Below are positions 35,901 through 44,543 of a stretch of DNA of 64,000 bases, in pieces. A model generated the notes under the pieces. The model was not told where the DNA came from, did not search any database, and saw nothing but the letters and a program-made list of their open reading frames with translations. Each line of letters opens with the position of its first letter. The first letter of the stretch is position 1. The translations under genes were made by a program, and so were the position numbers. The DNA is from Saprospirales bacterium (GTDB lineage: Bacteria > Bacteroidota > Bacteroidia > Chitinophagales > Saprospiraceae): positions 75,259-139,258 of the forward strand of contig JADJYG010000010.1 in NCBI GenBank assembly GCA_016719895.1, written 5' to 3'.

Positions 35901-38900
35901 ATGCGTGTTAACAAACTTTGGATAACGGCTCTGCTGGCGCTCGTATCCTGGAGCGTGACTGCACACGTTCCGGACTATGTTCGCAAAGCAGGGAAGGCCA
36001 ATAAAGTACAATACCGCGGTGTTTGTGCCAGCTCGGAGTCCCAAATTGATATGGAGATCAACAACGTTCGCGCCCGCCTGCTCGGCGGCGGCGACTGTTG
36101 GTGGGACTTCAGCGACGGCCGCTACATCGTGCCGAAGGTGGACGTGGCAACCGGTCAGCGCGAAGTGTCTTCCATCTTCGCCGGCTCGGTGTGGCTGGGC
36201 GGTATCGACCCCGCCGGCAACCTCAAACTGGCCTGCCAGGACTACCGCCCCAGCGGCCAGAACGACTTCTGGCCCGGCCCGCTTTCCGAAATCGGCATTA
36301 CCGATGAACTTACCTGCGACAACTGGGACCGCCATTTCCGCGTGACCGGCGACGAGATTCGCAAACACCTGGCTAACCTGGCTACCGGCGACCTCAACCC
36401 CGACAATATCCCGCGCGGGGTCAAAGGCTGGCCGGCCCGAGGTAACCCCTATTTCGCCGACGTTTGGGGCTACGACCTGCCGTACACCCAACAAGCCCTC
36501 GCCGGTTTTTACGACGCCGACTTCGACGGCGACTATGACCCGCTCAAAGGCGACTTCCCCTCCATCGAAATCCGGAGATGCCCGCTCAACCGTTTTCCGG
36601 ATGAAATGGTCTTCTGGATCTACAACGACCAGGGCGGTGGCGCCCCGCACGCCCGCACTACCGGCAAGCCCATTCAAATGGAAGTGCAGGTACAGGCGTT
36701 CAGCTACCTCACTAACGACGAACTGAACGACATGACGTTCCAGCGCTATAAACTGATTAACCGCGCGACCGAACGCATCGACTCGACCTTCTTCGCCATG
36801 TGGGTAGACCCCGACCTGGGCTGCTTCCTCGACGACTATATCGGCTGCGACAGCTCCAAAAGCCTCATGTACGTATACAACCAGGATGCTACTGACGGCC
36901 AGCCCAACTGCGACTGCAACGGCGTGAATACCTATTGCGATAAAGTGCCGATCCTTGGCGTCGACTATTTCCGCGGCCCGCTGGACACCTTCGGCAACGA
37001 AATCGGTATGTCTTCGTTCGTGTATTACAACAACCCCAGCTATGGCAACCCGGCGCCGCCAACGACCGACCCGGACCTGCCCATCGAGTTTTACCGCTAC
37101 CTGACCGGCTCCTGGCGCGACGGCACGCCGTTTACCTACGGCGGAAACGGCTACGGCGGAATGGAACCAACCAAATACGCGCTCTCTGATCCGCCGAACG
37201 ACCCGACCGGCTGGTCGATGTGTACGGCCAACCTGCCCTTCGGCGACCGCCGCACGCTGCAGGCTTCCGGCCCCTTCACCCTGCTGCCCGGCGCCGTGAA
37301 CGAACTGATCATCGGCATTCCGTGGGTGCCCGATATCGACTATCCCTGCCCCGATCTCGAAGGCTTGTTCCGCGCCGACAAACTGGCCCAGGGCTTGTTC
37401 GACAACTGCTTCGAACTGCTCGACGGCCCCGATGCCCCTACGGTCAACTGGATCGAACTGAACCAACAAGTCATTGCTATTCTGACCAACGACTCCGTGT
37501 CGAACAACTTCAACGAGCAATACGCTCAAATCGACTTCCTGGCGCCCGAGCGGTACCGCAACAGCCCGGATTCACTGACGAAAGACTCGGCCAAGTACAA
37601 GTTTGAAGGTTACCGGATTTATCAATTGGCCAACCCGAACGTTTCGACGGCTGATTTCGACGACCCGGACAAATCCCGCCCGGTTTACCAGGTGGATATC
37701 AAAAACGGCGTGGCTGCGATCTACAACTGGATAGAAACGCGCGACCCGAATACCAACAACCTGATTTTTTATCCGGAACTGATGGTAGACGGCGGCGACC
37801 TCGGCCTGCGCCACACCTTCCCGATCGCGGAAGACAAATTTGCCACCGGCAACGACAAGCGCCTGATCAACCACAAAAAGTATTATTTCGCGGTGATCGC
37901 TTATTCGTACAACAATTTCACCACGTTCGATCCGCTGGAACGCCCCGTCACCGGTCAGCAACGCCCCTATCTGCCAGGCCGGAAAGCTTCCGATGGCCCG
38001 ATCAAGATCTACACGGTTATTCCGCGTCCGATCGTCGATCAGGAACTCAACGCTTCCTACGGCGACGGCGTGGTGATTACCCGCTTTGAAGGCGCCGGCA
38101 ACAACGGCAACTTCCTGGACCTCGACGAGGCCAGCCGGGATGCCTTGTTTGGCGGCAACCTGCCGGACACCGTGTTGACCTACCAACAAGGCAGGGGACC
38201 GATCACCGTCACGATCTTCAACCCCTTTGAGGTCAAGGACGGCGATTACGAATTGCGCTTTGTCGATGGAAACAACACCGATACAAAACTGGATAAAGAT
38301 GCCCGCTGGGAATTGCGCAGGCTGCCCGACGGCGAAATCGTGGCCGCTGACCGTTCGATCGCCCAGCTCAACGAACAGCTGGTGTTGAAATATGGCTTCT
38401 CCGTCACGATCTCCCAGGCTCCCCTGGCGGGCAGCTACACCTGGGCAAGGCAAAAACCGGAAGCCTATACTGATCCGGGAGAGACCAACGGCGCACTCGG
38501 CGGCGAAATCGAATTCAAGGACCCGAACCAGATTTGGCTGACGGGCTTCCCGGACCAGGAGTTCGGTTTGTTCCACTACGTGAAAACCCTTAAACTGGAA
38601 CGCGATGCCGAATTCGACCCCTTCCAGGGCCTCAGCACCCTGGGCAACGGCTGGTTCGTGCCCTACGTACTGTGCGACTGGGATATTACGGATGCGAATT
38701 CCCGGACGTTTACGCCGGCCTGGACGCCGGTGACGACCAACCTGGCTGCCTCGGTAGTCTGTGGTACCCAGGAGCCGACTAATATCAACAGCCGGTACTT
38801 CAGGCTTTCCAACCTGCCAAACGTGGATATTATACTTACCAGCGACACCAGCAAGTGGAGCCGTTGCGTGGTCATCGAAACAGCCAGTTTGTACTATACC

Positions 38901-39959
38901 GAAACGGCCGGAGCGTTCCCGAAAAACGATGATTTGCGGACGGAAGGCAACCCCGCCACGCCAAACAAACGCCGGGTGAGCTTCGACGCGCGCGACGCCC
39001 CCTCCGTGGGTAAAAAAGACGTTGACGGCGATGGCAAACCCGACCCCGACGGCGCTGTGGATGCCAGCGGCAAGCCGATTTACGGCATGGGCTGGTTCCC
39101 GGGATACGCCGTGGACGTGGAAACCGGACGCCGCCTGAATATTTTCTTCGGCGAAAACTCGTGTTATTCCAGCGCTATCGATCCGGCCTATACCGGCCGC
39201 GATATGCTGTGGAATCCGACCAACCAGATTGTTACCGACAATCCGCAGGAGTATTACGACCTGGTTCTGGGCGGCCAACACTGGGTGTATGTTTCCTACT
39301 CCACCTATGACAAGTGCGAAGCCCTGCGCCGACGCCTGACACCGGAATTGGCGCCGACCTCCAACTCGGATATCTTTAAGGTGAGCGAGATGAAAAACAT
39401 CGCCTGGGCCGGTATGCTGATGACAGCGCAAGACTTCCAGATGCGCTCGTTGCGCGAGGGCCTGATCCCCAACGATGTCCGGATCAAATTGCGGGTGTCC
39501 AAGCCCTATACCACCTGGTACAACGATGACGACAGCAATAAAAAATCGGGCCATCCGCTGTACCAGTTCAAGATCGAAAACCGGCAAGCCCAGGCGCTGG
39601 ATCAGGTGCAAATTGAAAATGCGCTGGATTCTATCAAGGTCGTGCCTAACCCGTACTATGGTTTCTCGCAGTATGAAACCAGCCAGTTCAGCAACGTGAT
39701 CAAGATCACAAACCTGCCGGCAAAATGTACGGTTACGATCTACTCGCTCGACGGGAAGTTTATTCGCCAATACCGGCGCGATGAAGTATATGCGCCCTAT
39801 ATGCAAATTGCACCCGACCTGGAGTGGGACTTGAAGAACAACAAGGGTATTCCGGTGGCTAGTGGCGTCTACCTGATCCAGGTGCAGGCGCCGGGCTTCG
39901 GAGAACGCACCATTAAATGGTTCGGCATTGCCCGGCAATTCGATCCCTCCGGTCTGTAG
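35901..39959 (+). CDS. Large secreted protein with T9SS-like C-terminal tail
   Basis: A 1352-aa protein with a signal peptide (MRVNKLWITALLALVSWSVTAH). The body is rich in aromatic and Asp/Asn/Gly residues; Ca-type runs such as DADFDGDYDPLKGD and KKDVDGDGKPDPDGAVD resemble EF-hand/TSP3-like calcium sites. The last 100 residues resemble a T9SS type A sorting tail: VVPNPYYGFSQYE, then CTVTIYSLDGKFIRQY, IPVASGVYLIQV, and a final KWFGI. It lies 44 bp after the TonB receptor stop. Homologues in Bacteroidota are annotated only as hypothetical or T9SS proteins. Role unknown; probably exported through the adjacent barrel system. Confidence 0.78.
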   Translation: MRVNKLWITALLALVSWSVTAHVPDYVRKAGKANKVQYRGVCASSESQIDMEINNVRARLLGGGDCWWDFSDGRYIVPKVDVATGQREVSSIFAGSVWLGGIDPAGNLKLACQDYRPSGQNDFWPGPLSEIGITDELTCDNWDRHFRVTGDEIRKHLANLATGDLNPDNIPRGVKGWPARGNPYFADVWGYDLPYTQQALAGFYDADFDGDYDPLKGDFPSIEIRRCPLNRFPDEMVFWIYNDQGGGAPHARTTGKPIQMEVQVQAFSYLTNDELNDMTFQRYKLINRATERIDSTFFAMWVDPDLGCFLDDYIGCDSSKSLMYVYNQDATDGQPNCDCNGVNTYCDKVPILGVDYFRGPLDTFGNEIGMSSFVYYNNPSYGNPAPPTTDPDLPIEFYRYLTGSWRDGTPFTYGGNGYGGMEPTKYALSDPPNDPTGWSMCTANLPFGDRRTLQASGPFTLLPGAVNELIIGIPWVPDIDYPCPDLEGLFRADKLAQGLFDNCFELLDGPDAPTVNWIELNQQVIAILTNDSVSNNFNEQYAQIDFLAPERYRNSPDSLTKDSAKYKFEGYRIYQLANPNVSTADFDDPDKSRPVYQVDIKNGVAAIYNWIETRDPNTNNLIFYPELMVDGGDLGLRHTFPIAEDKFATGNDKRLINHKKYYFAVIAYSYNNFTTFDPLERPVTGQQRPYLPGRKASDGPIKIYTVIPRPIVDQELNASYGDGVVITRFEGAGNNGNFLDLDEASRDALFGGNLPDTVLTYQQGRGPITVTIFNPFEVKDGDYELRFVDGNNTDTKLDKDARWELRRLPDGEIVAADRSIAQLNEQLVLKYGFSVTISQAPLAGSYTWARQKPEAYTDPGETNGALGGEIEFKDPNQIWLTGFPDQEFGLFHYVKTLKLERDAEFDPFQGLSTLGNGWFVPYVLCDWDITDANSRTFTPAWTPVTTNLAASVVCGTQEPTNINSRYFRLSNLPNVDIILTSDTSKWSRCVVIETASLYYTETAGAFPKNDDLRTEGNPATPNKRRVSFDARDAPSVGKKDVDGDGKPDPDGAVDASGKPIYGMGWFPGYAVDVETGRRLNIFFGENSCYSSAIDPAYTGRDMLWNPTNQIVTDNPQEYYDLVLGGQHWVYVSYSTYDKCEALRRRLTPELAPTSNSDIFKVSEMKNIAWAGMLMTAQDFQMRSLREGLIPNDVRIKLRVSKPYTTWYNDDDSNKKSGHPLYQFKIENRQAQALDQVQIENALDSIKVVPNPYYGFSQYETSQFSNVIKITNLPAKCTVTIYSLDGKFIRQYRRDEVYAPYMQIAPDLEWDLKNNKGIPVASGVYLIQVQAPGFGERTIKWFGIARQFDPSGL

Positions 39960-39983
39960 TTTGACATGGAGCCCTGGTGTGAT

Positions 39984-40038
39984 GCCGTGCTTGCAGGATT
40001 TTCGTTGAACCTTCAATGGTAAATCCCGCAAGCACGGC
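39984..40038. promoter_or_regulatory. Long hairpin between the large secreted protein and PorV-like genes
   Basis: GCCGTGCTTGC (39984-39994) pairs with GCAAGCACGGC (40028-40038), and after one mismatch GGATTT (39996-40001) pairs with AAATCC (40021-40026). The 17-pair stem closes a 19-nt loop. No T-run follows directly, so it may be a processing or stability element that sets different levels for the two genes. Confidence 0.6.
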
Positions 40039-40085
40039 CTCCTCCCGGCGGCGCCATGATTCTATCACTCAATCATATCACGATC

Positions 40086-41138
40086 ATGAATAAAACATAT
40101 ACCAACCTGCTGTCTTTTTGCTTTTTCCTGTTGGCCGGCACCGCTTTTGCCGGCAACCCGGACCGGCAGGGCGAAGCGGGTGCAGCCCAGTTGTTGATCA
40201 ACCCCTGGGCACGTAGCGCAGGTTTGCACTCCACGAATATCTCGATGGTAACTGGCACCGATGCCTTGTTTTTGAACGTGGCTGGCATGTCGCGTATCAA
40301 TAAAACTCAAATTCACTTAGCGCATACCCGCTACCTGGATGGCGCCGATATCAATATCAATGCACTGGGCCTGGCACAACGCATCGGTAAAGGCGGCGCA
40401 TTCGGCGTAAGCCTCGTGGCCTTTGACCTGGGGGAATTCGACCTCACCACCACCGATACGCCGGAAGGCTCCGGCGCTACCTTCAGCCCTTCCTTTTTCA
40501 ACCTCGGCCTTTCCTATTCGCACTTGTTTGCCAACCGCGTTTCGGTGGGCGTCACGGTGAAATTTGTCAATGAATCCATCTCCAATGCCGGCGCCCGCGC
40601 CATGGCATTGGACGCCGGCGTGCAATATGTCACCGGTGAAAACGACAACTTCAAGTTCGGAATTTCGCTCCGGAACGTTGGCGGCAAAATGCGCTTCCTC
40701 GGGGAAGGCTTGGGCACAGCAAATGACGGCAATAACCAAACGTTTGACTATCCGATTACCTATTATCAGCGGAGTGCAGAATACGAACTGCCCTCGCAGC
40801 TGAATATCGGCGCTTCGTACGACTGGCTGTTCGGCCGTGCCACACGCCTGTCGCTGGTAGGCGGCTTTACGTCCAATGCTTTCTCCCGCGACCAACTGGG
40901 CGGCGGTCTGGAATTTGCCCTGAACAAAAATTTCGCCCTGCGCGTGGGTTATAAAAAGGAGTTTGAAGCCGCTGTGGGCAGCACGGAAGCCTCGCTGGAC
41001 AATGGCTTCAGCGCCGGCCTCACGATTTCGGTGCCCTTGCGCAAAGGCTCTGACAGCCGCCTGTCGATCGACTATGGCTACCGGAATACCGAAATCTTCA
41101 ACGGTATCCACAATATAGGCGTCCGAATCGATATGTAA
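40086..41138 (+). CDS. PorV/PorQ-type outer-membrane barrel protein
   Basis: A 350-aa protein of the PorV/UPF0164-like (FadL-like) barrel family. The signal peptide is SFCFFLLAGTAFAG. The family opening GAAQLLINPWARSAGLHSTNISMVTGTDALFLNVAGMSR is clear (PorV proteins share an N-P-A-R-S...G...GS...NPAG pattern). Alternating strands continue to the last NIGVRIDM. PorV shuttles T9SS cargo to the attachment complex in Porphyromonas. Here it directly follows a T9SS-like cargo gene and a TonB receptor, so it may serve that cargo. The start at 40086 fits the signal peptide; an in-frame ATG lies at 40056. Confidence 0.82.
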   Translation: MNKTYTNLLSFCFFLLAGTAFAGNPDRQGEAGAAQLLINPWARSAGLHSTNISMVTGTDALFLNVAGMSRINKTQIHLAHTRYLDGADININALGLAQRIGKGGAFGVSLVAFDLGEFDLTTTDTPEGSGATFSPSFFNLGLSYSHLFANRVSVGVTVKFVNESISNAGARAMALDAGVQYVTGENDNFKFGISLRNVGGKMRFLGEGLGTANDGNNQTFDYPITYYQRSAEYELPSQLNIGASYDWLFGRATRLSLVGGFTSNAFSRDQLGGGLEFALNKNFALRVGYKKEFEAAVGSTEASLDNGFSAGLTISVPLRKGSDSRLSIDYGYRNTEIFNGIHNIGVRIDM

Positions 41139-41202
41139 TTTTCCGGAATGGCTGCCTGCGGAAAAAGCATTACGAAAATTTTTATCTTTATCCGCACCAC
41201 CG

Positions 41203-41210
41203 TATCTTTG
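41203..41210 (+). promoter_or_regulatory. -7 box of the greA promoter
   Basis: TATCTTTG matches TAnnTTTG exactly. Transcription should start near 41217, only about 10 nt before the leader hairpin at 41227. The -33 region is T-rich but has no TTG. Confidence 0.55.
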
Positions 41211-41226
41211 CACAACTTATTTACCA

Positions 41227-41270
41227 GCAGAAACGTTTCTACCCACCCGGTAGGAACGTTTCTGCTTTTT
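41227..41270 (+). terminator. Leader terminator hairpin upstream of greA
   Basis: GCAGAAACGTTTCTACC (41227-41243) pairs with GGTAGGAACGTTTCTGC (41249-41265) with one mismatch and a 5-nt loop, followed by TTTTT and a pyrimidine-rich tail. It is a textbook intrinsic terminator, placed between the -7 box (41203) and the greA ATG (41289). It could end the upstream PorV-like transcript and also attenuate greA. Confidence 0.8.
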
Positions 41271-41288
41271 CTATATCTTTTGTTTACT

Positions 41289-41765
41289 ATGGCTAATTAC
41301 ACGTATTTGACGCAGGGCGGTTATGAGAAGCTCAAAGCCGAATTGGAAGAACTGAAAACCACCGGCCGGCAGGAAGCCGCCCGAGCTATTGCAGAAGCCC
41401 GCGCACAAGGCGATCTTTCTGAAAATGCAGAATATGACGCCGCAAAAGACGCGCAGGGTATGTTGGAAATGAAAATCAGTGAGTTGGAAACCGTGCTTTC
41501 CAACGCCCGGGTTTTGGATGAAAGCCAGTTGGACGACTCCAAAGTGGCCATTCTTTCCAATGTCACGATCAAGAACCTCAAAACCGGGAAAGACCTGACC
41601 TATAAATTGGTGTCCGAAACCGAAGCCGACACCAAACAGATGAAAATCTCCGTCTCCTCCCCAATCGGCGCCGGCTTGCTTGGAAAGGAAAGGGGCGATG
41701 TCGTAAAAATTACCACTCCGGGCGGCGTGCTCGAATTTAAGGTCGTCGATATTTCCATCGGATAA
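41289..41765 (+). CDS. greA: Transcription elongation factor GreA
   Basis: A 158-aa GreA. The N-terminal coiled coil has YLTQGGYEKLKAELEELK and the catalytic tip acids in ARAQGDLSENAEYDAAKDAQG. The C-terminal FKBP-like domain holds SNVTIKNLKTGKDLTYKLV, ISVSSPIGAGLLGKERGDVVKITTPGG. It stimulates RNA cleavage in backtracked RNA polymerase. The start at 41289 (MANYTYLTQ) is preferred over the open upstream frame, which would pass through the leader terminator. Probably followed in the same operon by the HIT-family gene. Confidence 0.96.
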   Translation: MANYTYLTQGGYEKLKAELEELKTTGRQEAARAIAEARAQGDLSENAEYDAAKDAQGMLEMKISELETVLSNARVLDESQLDDSKVAILSNVTIKNLKTGKDLTYKLVSETEADTKQMKISVSSPIGAGLLGKERGDVVKITTPGGVLEFKVVDISIG

Positions 41766-41770
41766 TTCTT

Positions 41771-41824
41771 CGGGTTTGAAGGTTCGAGGGTTTGAAGGTT
41801 CGAACCCTCAAACCTTCAAACCCG
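41771..41824. repeat. Tandem and inverted repeat between greA and the HIT gene
   Basis: The 16-mer GGGTTTGAAGGTTCGA occurs twice in tandem (41772-41787, 41788-41803). The outer arms CGGGTTTGAAGGTT (41771-41784) and AACCTTCAAACCCG (41811-41824) are perfect reverse complements. No T-run follows on the plus strand, so a simple terminator is less likely. Confidence 0.8.
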
Positions 41825-41837
41825 AAACCTCCCAAGT

Positions 41838-42230
41838 ATGGCAACTATTTTCACCCGCATCGTCAACGGAGAGATTCCCTGCCATAAAGTGGCAGAAACA
41901 GACCGTTATCTGGCCTTTCTGGATATCCGCCCGCAGGCTAAAGGGCACACGTTGTGCATCCCCAAACGCGAGACAGACTATATTTTTGACCTGGATGACG
42001 ACGACCTGGCCGACCTGATGGTATTTGCCAAACGCGTTGCCCGCGCAATCCGGCAGGTGGTGCCCTGCAAACGCATCGGCATAGCCGTGATCGGGCTGGA
42101 GGTGCCGCACGCACACGTACACCTGATCCCCCTCCATACGGTTGCCGATTTGTCTTTTAAAGAGCCCATATCTATTCCTGCTGAGGAACTTGCCGAACTG
42201 GCTGCTCAAATTGCCGCTTGCGCCGGATAA
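41838..42230 (+). CDS. HIT family protein (nucleotide hydrolase/transferase)
   Basis: A 130-aa histidine-triad protein. The triad is HAHVHLIP, with the upstream partners FLDIRPQAKGHTLCIPKRE. It starts MATIFTRIVNGEIPCHKVAE, typical of the HINT branch, members of which hydrolyse AMP-linked phosphoramidates or dinucleotides. Expected cytoplasmic. It lies 72 bp after greA, with a strong tandem/inverted repeat between them. The greA-HIT neighbourhood is common in Bacteroidota. Confidence 0.93.
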   Translation: MATIFTRIVNGEIPCHKVAETDRYLAFLDIRPQAKGHTLCIPKRETDYIFDLDDDDLADLMVFAKRVARAIRQVVPCKRIGIAVIGLEVPHAHVHLIPLHTVADLSFKEPISIPAEELAELAAQIAACAG

Positions 42231-42260
42231 AGCAATCCTTGTTCAAATCCTGCCTGCCCT

Positions 42261-43298
42261 ATGAAAATGCCCTGTCTTGCCCTGGCATTCGGGCTCTTCC
42301 TCCAATGCGCGCAAAGCGGCCAGACCCCTCTGCCGGCAGCTGCTGCCCTGCCGGCTGCCGGAAAAGTGAAAGGCCTGACCCTGGTGGCGCCTCCCGAGCC
42401 ATTCCCGGCCGACCCCATCCCTGCGGTGAAAAATACCGGCGCCAACTGGATCGCTGTCGTGCCCTACGCGTTTACCCGGCTGGGGCAGCCCTCCGTGCGC
42501 TACGATGAACACGGCTGGCAATGGTGGGGCGAACGCCCCGTCGGCGTACGCGAAACCGTTCGCCTGGCCCATGCGTCGGGGGTGCGGGTCATGCTCAAAC
42601 CGCAGGTGTACATCCCCGGCGCCTGGACCGGCAGCCTGGATTTTTCCAACCCGGAAGAATGGAGCCGTTGGGAGGACGACTATACGCGCTATATTTTACG
42701 GATGGCCCTGCTGGCCGACTCCACCGGCGTAGACCTCTTTTGTATCGGCACGGAATTCCGGACAGCCCTTGCAAAGCGGCCGGCTTTCTGGTCGGGGCTG
42801 ATCGCTCAGGTGCGCAGGGTTTACCGGGGCAAACTGGTGTATTCGGCCAACTGGGACGACTGGGAGCAGGTACCCTTTTGGCCAGCGCTCGATTTCATCG
42901 GCCTGAGCGGTTACTTTCCGCTTACACAAGGCACTACCCCGGATGTGGCAGATTTGAAAGCGGCCTGGCAACCCATTTGCCGCCGCCTTCGCGCTTTCAG
43001 CCGGGAGCACGACCGGCCGGTCCTCTTCACCGAGTTCGGATACCTGAGCGTCGACGGTTGCGGCTGGCGCAACTGGGAATTGGAAAAAACGGTAGAGCGC
43101 CTGCCCGTCAACCAGCAAGCCCAGGCCAATTGCCTCGAAGCCCTGTTTAGCACCCTTCAGGGCGAGTCCTGGTGGGCCGGTGGATTTCTGTGGAAGTGGT
43201 TCCCCAATATGCGCGGCCACGAAGGGTATCCGGAGCGGGATTATACGCCGCAGGGTAAAGCCGGCGAGGCCGTGTTGCGGAAATGGTACGGCTCTTGA
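42261..43298 (+). CDS. GH113-like TIM-barrel glycoside hydrolase, lipoprotein
   Basis: A 345-aa exported protein with a short lipoprotein-type signal (LALAFGLFLQCAQSG). A TIM barrel follows. GH113-like motifs are NWIAVVPYAF, MLKPQVYIPG, DLFCIGTEFRTAL (candidate acid/base Glu), DFIGLSGYFPL, VLFTEFGYLS (candidate nucleophile Glu), and the ending WFPN...GYPERDYTPQGKAGEAVLRKWY. Known GH113 enzymes are beta-mannanases or related; the substrate here is not provable. It starts 30 bp after the HIT gene. Confidence 0.75.
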   Translation: MKMPCLALAFGLFLQCAQSGQTPLPAAAALPAAGKVKGLTLVAPPEPFPADPIPAVKNTGANWIAVVPYAFTRLGQPSVRYDEHGWQWWGERPVGVRETVRLAHASGVRVMLKPQVYIPGAWTGSLDFSNPEEWSRWEDDYTRYILRMALLADSTGVDLFCIGTEFRTALAKRPAFWSGLIAQVRRVYRGKLVYSANWDDWEQVPFWPALDFIGLSGYFPLTQGTTPDVADLKAAWQPICRRLRAFSREHDRPVLFTEFGYLSVDGCGWRNWELEKTVERLPVNQQAQANCLEALFSTLQGESWWAGGFLWKWFPNMRGHEGYPERDYTPQGKAGEAVLRKWYGS

Positions 43299-43380
43299 GC
43301 GATCTTCCGCGCTTTTGGTATATACCGGCTTGTTTGGCTGTTGTACCCGAACGCGATTTTTTAGATAAGTACGAATTGCG

Positions 43381-43388
43381 CATCTTTG
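43381..43388 (+). promoter_or_regulatory. Candidate -7 box of the SGNH-carbamoyltransferase operon
   Basis: CATCTTTG is one base off TAnnTTTG, in the context GCGCATCTTTGCAG, 75 bp before the ATG at 43464, with a T-rich stretch (GATTTTTTAG) about 20 bp upstream. Confidence 0.35.
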
Positions 43389-43463
43389 CAGCCATTCCGG
43401 CTGCGGGTGTGCCCCGCTTGCCGCAACGGTTTTTTCGCGTTCATTTTATTTTGACTGGCGCCT

Positions 43464-44543
43464 ATGTCCAACGATAACGCCCCCCTCAGCCGTCCCCGGC
43501 AAATGTTGTTCAGCCTGATTACCCTGCTGCTGGGTCTATTGCTGGCAAGCCTCCTGGGCGAACTGTTTTTCCGGGTATTTCCGGCAGGCGTGAGCGACCC
43601 GCCGGCGCCGGCGCCTTACAATTACCGGACCCCCGATGACGCCTACGGCTGGCTGGTGCAGGAGGGATACCGGCACGAGGGGACCCTGCGCGACCGCTGC
43701 GACTCAACCTACGCCCTCGACGTTTCGTTTGGCGCCAACGGCTTCCGCAAATGGGGCAACCCCGCCGCCGTCGCCGGCCGCAAAAAAGTGTTGTTCCTCG
43801 GCGACTCCTATACCGCTTGCGCCCAAACCTCCGACGACCGGCTTTATTACAAATTATTGGGCGACTCCCTGCCCATCGAAGTATTCGCCTACGGGGCTGC
43901 GGGCTACAGCAATGCGCAGCAATACCTTGTTCTGGAAAAATACCTGCAGGCAGTACAACCCGACCTGGTCGTATGGCAACTATGCAGCAATGATTTTATC
44001 GACAATTATTGGGAACTGGAAAAGGTAGCCGGCTACCACGTCCGCATGCGCCGCCCCTACATCCTCGAAGACGGAAGTATTACCCATAAACTGGCTGCGG
44101 AATACCCCCGAAATGTAAAACCCTGGTCGCATTTCCTCTATTATATCCTCAAGCGCATCGCCGAAGCTCGCGGTACGTTCGACAAGCCGCCGGCCGAGCC
44201 GGCCGAAAAATTTATCGCCGAGCAAAATATGGCCTACGAACCCTTTGCCCGCAGTGTGCGGATGACCGATGCTATTTTTAAAAAAATGAAAGCCCTCGTG
44301 CTCCCCCAAACCCGGCTTTTGGTGTTTAATGCCGACGGCTACCAGCCCCAATACGACCAGTTTGCCCGGCTGTGCCAGGAAAACGGCCTGGCTTTTGCCG
44401 GCAGCCTGCCCGATTATGTGCAAGCCTTCGAAGCCCGCGGCGAGTGCATCCGTACCGATGACGGCTACCACTGGAACAACCGCGGCAACGAACTGGTAGC
44501 AGCCTTTTTAAAACCATTCATCGAACGGATGATTGCGGAATGA
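43464..44543 (+). CDS. Membrane-anchored SGNH/GDSL hydrolase
   Basis: A 359-aa SGNH-type esterase or acyltransferase. An N-terminal TM helix (MLFSLITLLLGLLLASLLGELFFRVF) anchors it. The catalytic Ser lies in VLFLGDSYTAC, the Gly block in YGAAGYSNAQQYLVL, the Asn block in VWQLCSNDFIDNY, and the Asp/His pair in DDGYHWNNRGNELV. The stop overlaps the carbamoyltransferase start by 4 bp (ATGA), so the two are translationally coupled. It probably acts on the same glycan, lipid or small molecule as its partner. Confidence 0.88.
   Translation: MSNDNAPLSRPRQMLFSLITLLLGLLLASLLGELFFRVFPAGVSDPPAPAPYNYRTPDDAYGWLVQEGYRHEGTLRDRCDSTYALDVSFGANGFRKWGNPAAVAGRKKVLFLGDSYTACAQTSDDRLYYKLLGDSLPIEVFAYGAAGYSNAQQYLVLEKYLQAVQPDLVVWQLCSNDFIDNYWELEKVAGYHVRMRRPYILEDGSITHKLAAEYPRNVKPWSHFLYYILKRIAEARGTFDKPPAEPAEKFIAEQNMAYEPFARSVRMTDAIFKKMKALVLPQTRLLVFNADGYQPQYDQFARLCQENGLAFAGSLPDYVQAFEARGECIRTDDGYHWNNRGNELVAAFLKPFIERMIAE

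Noticed and set aside
35892..40031. Two long minus-strand frames (545 and 819 codons) opposite the large secreted protein
   Set aside because: Shadows of the plus-strand gene, with no recognisable domain or signal.
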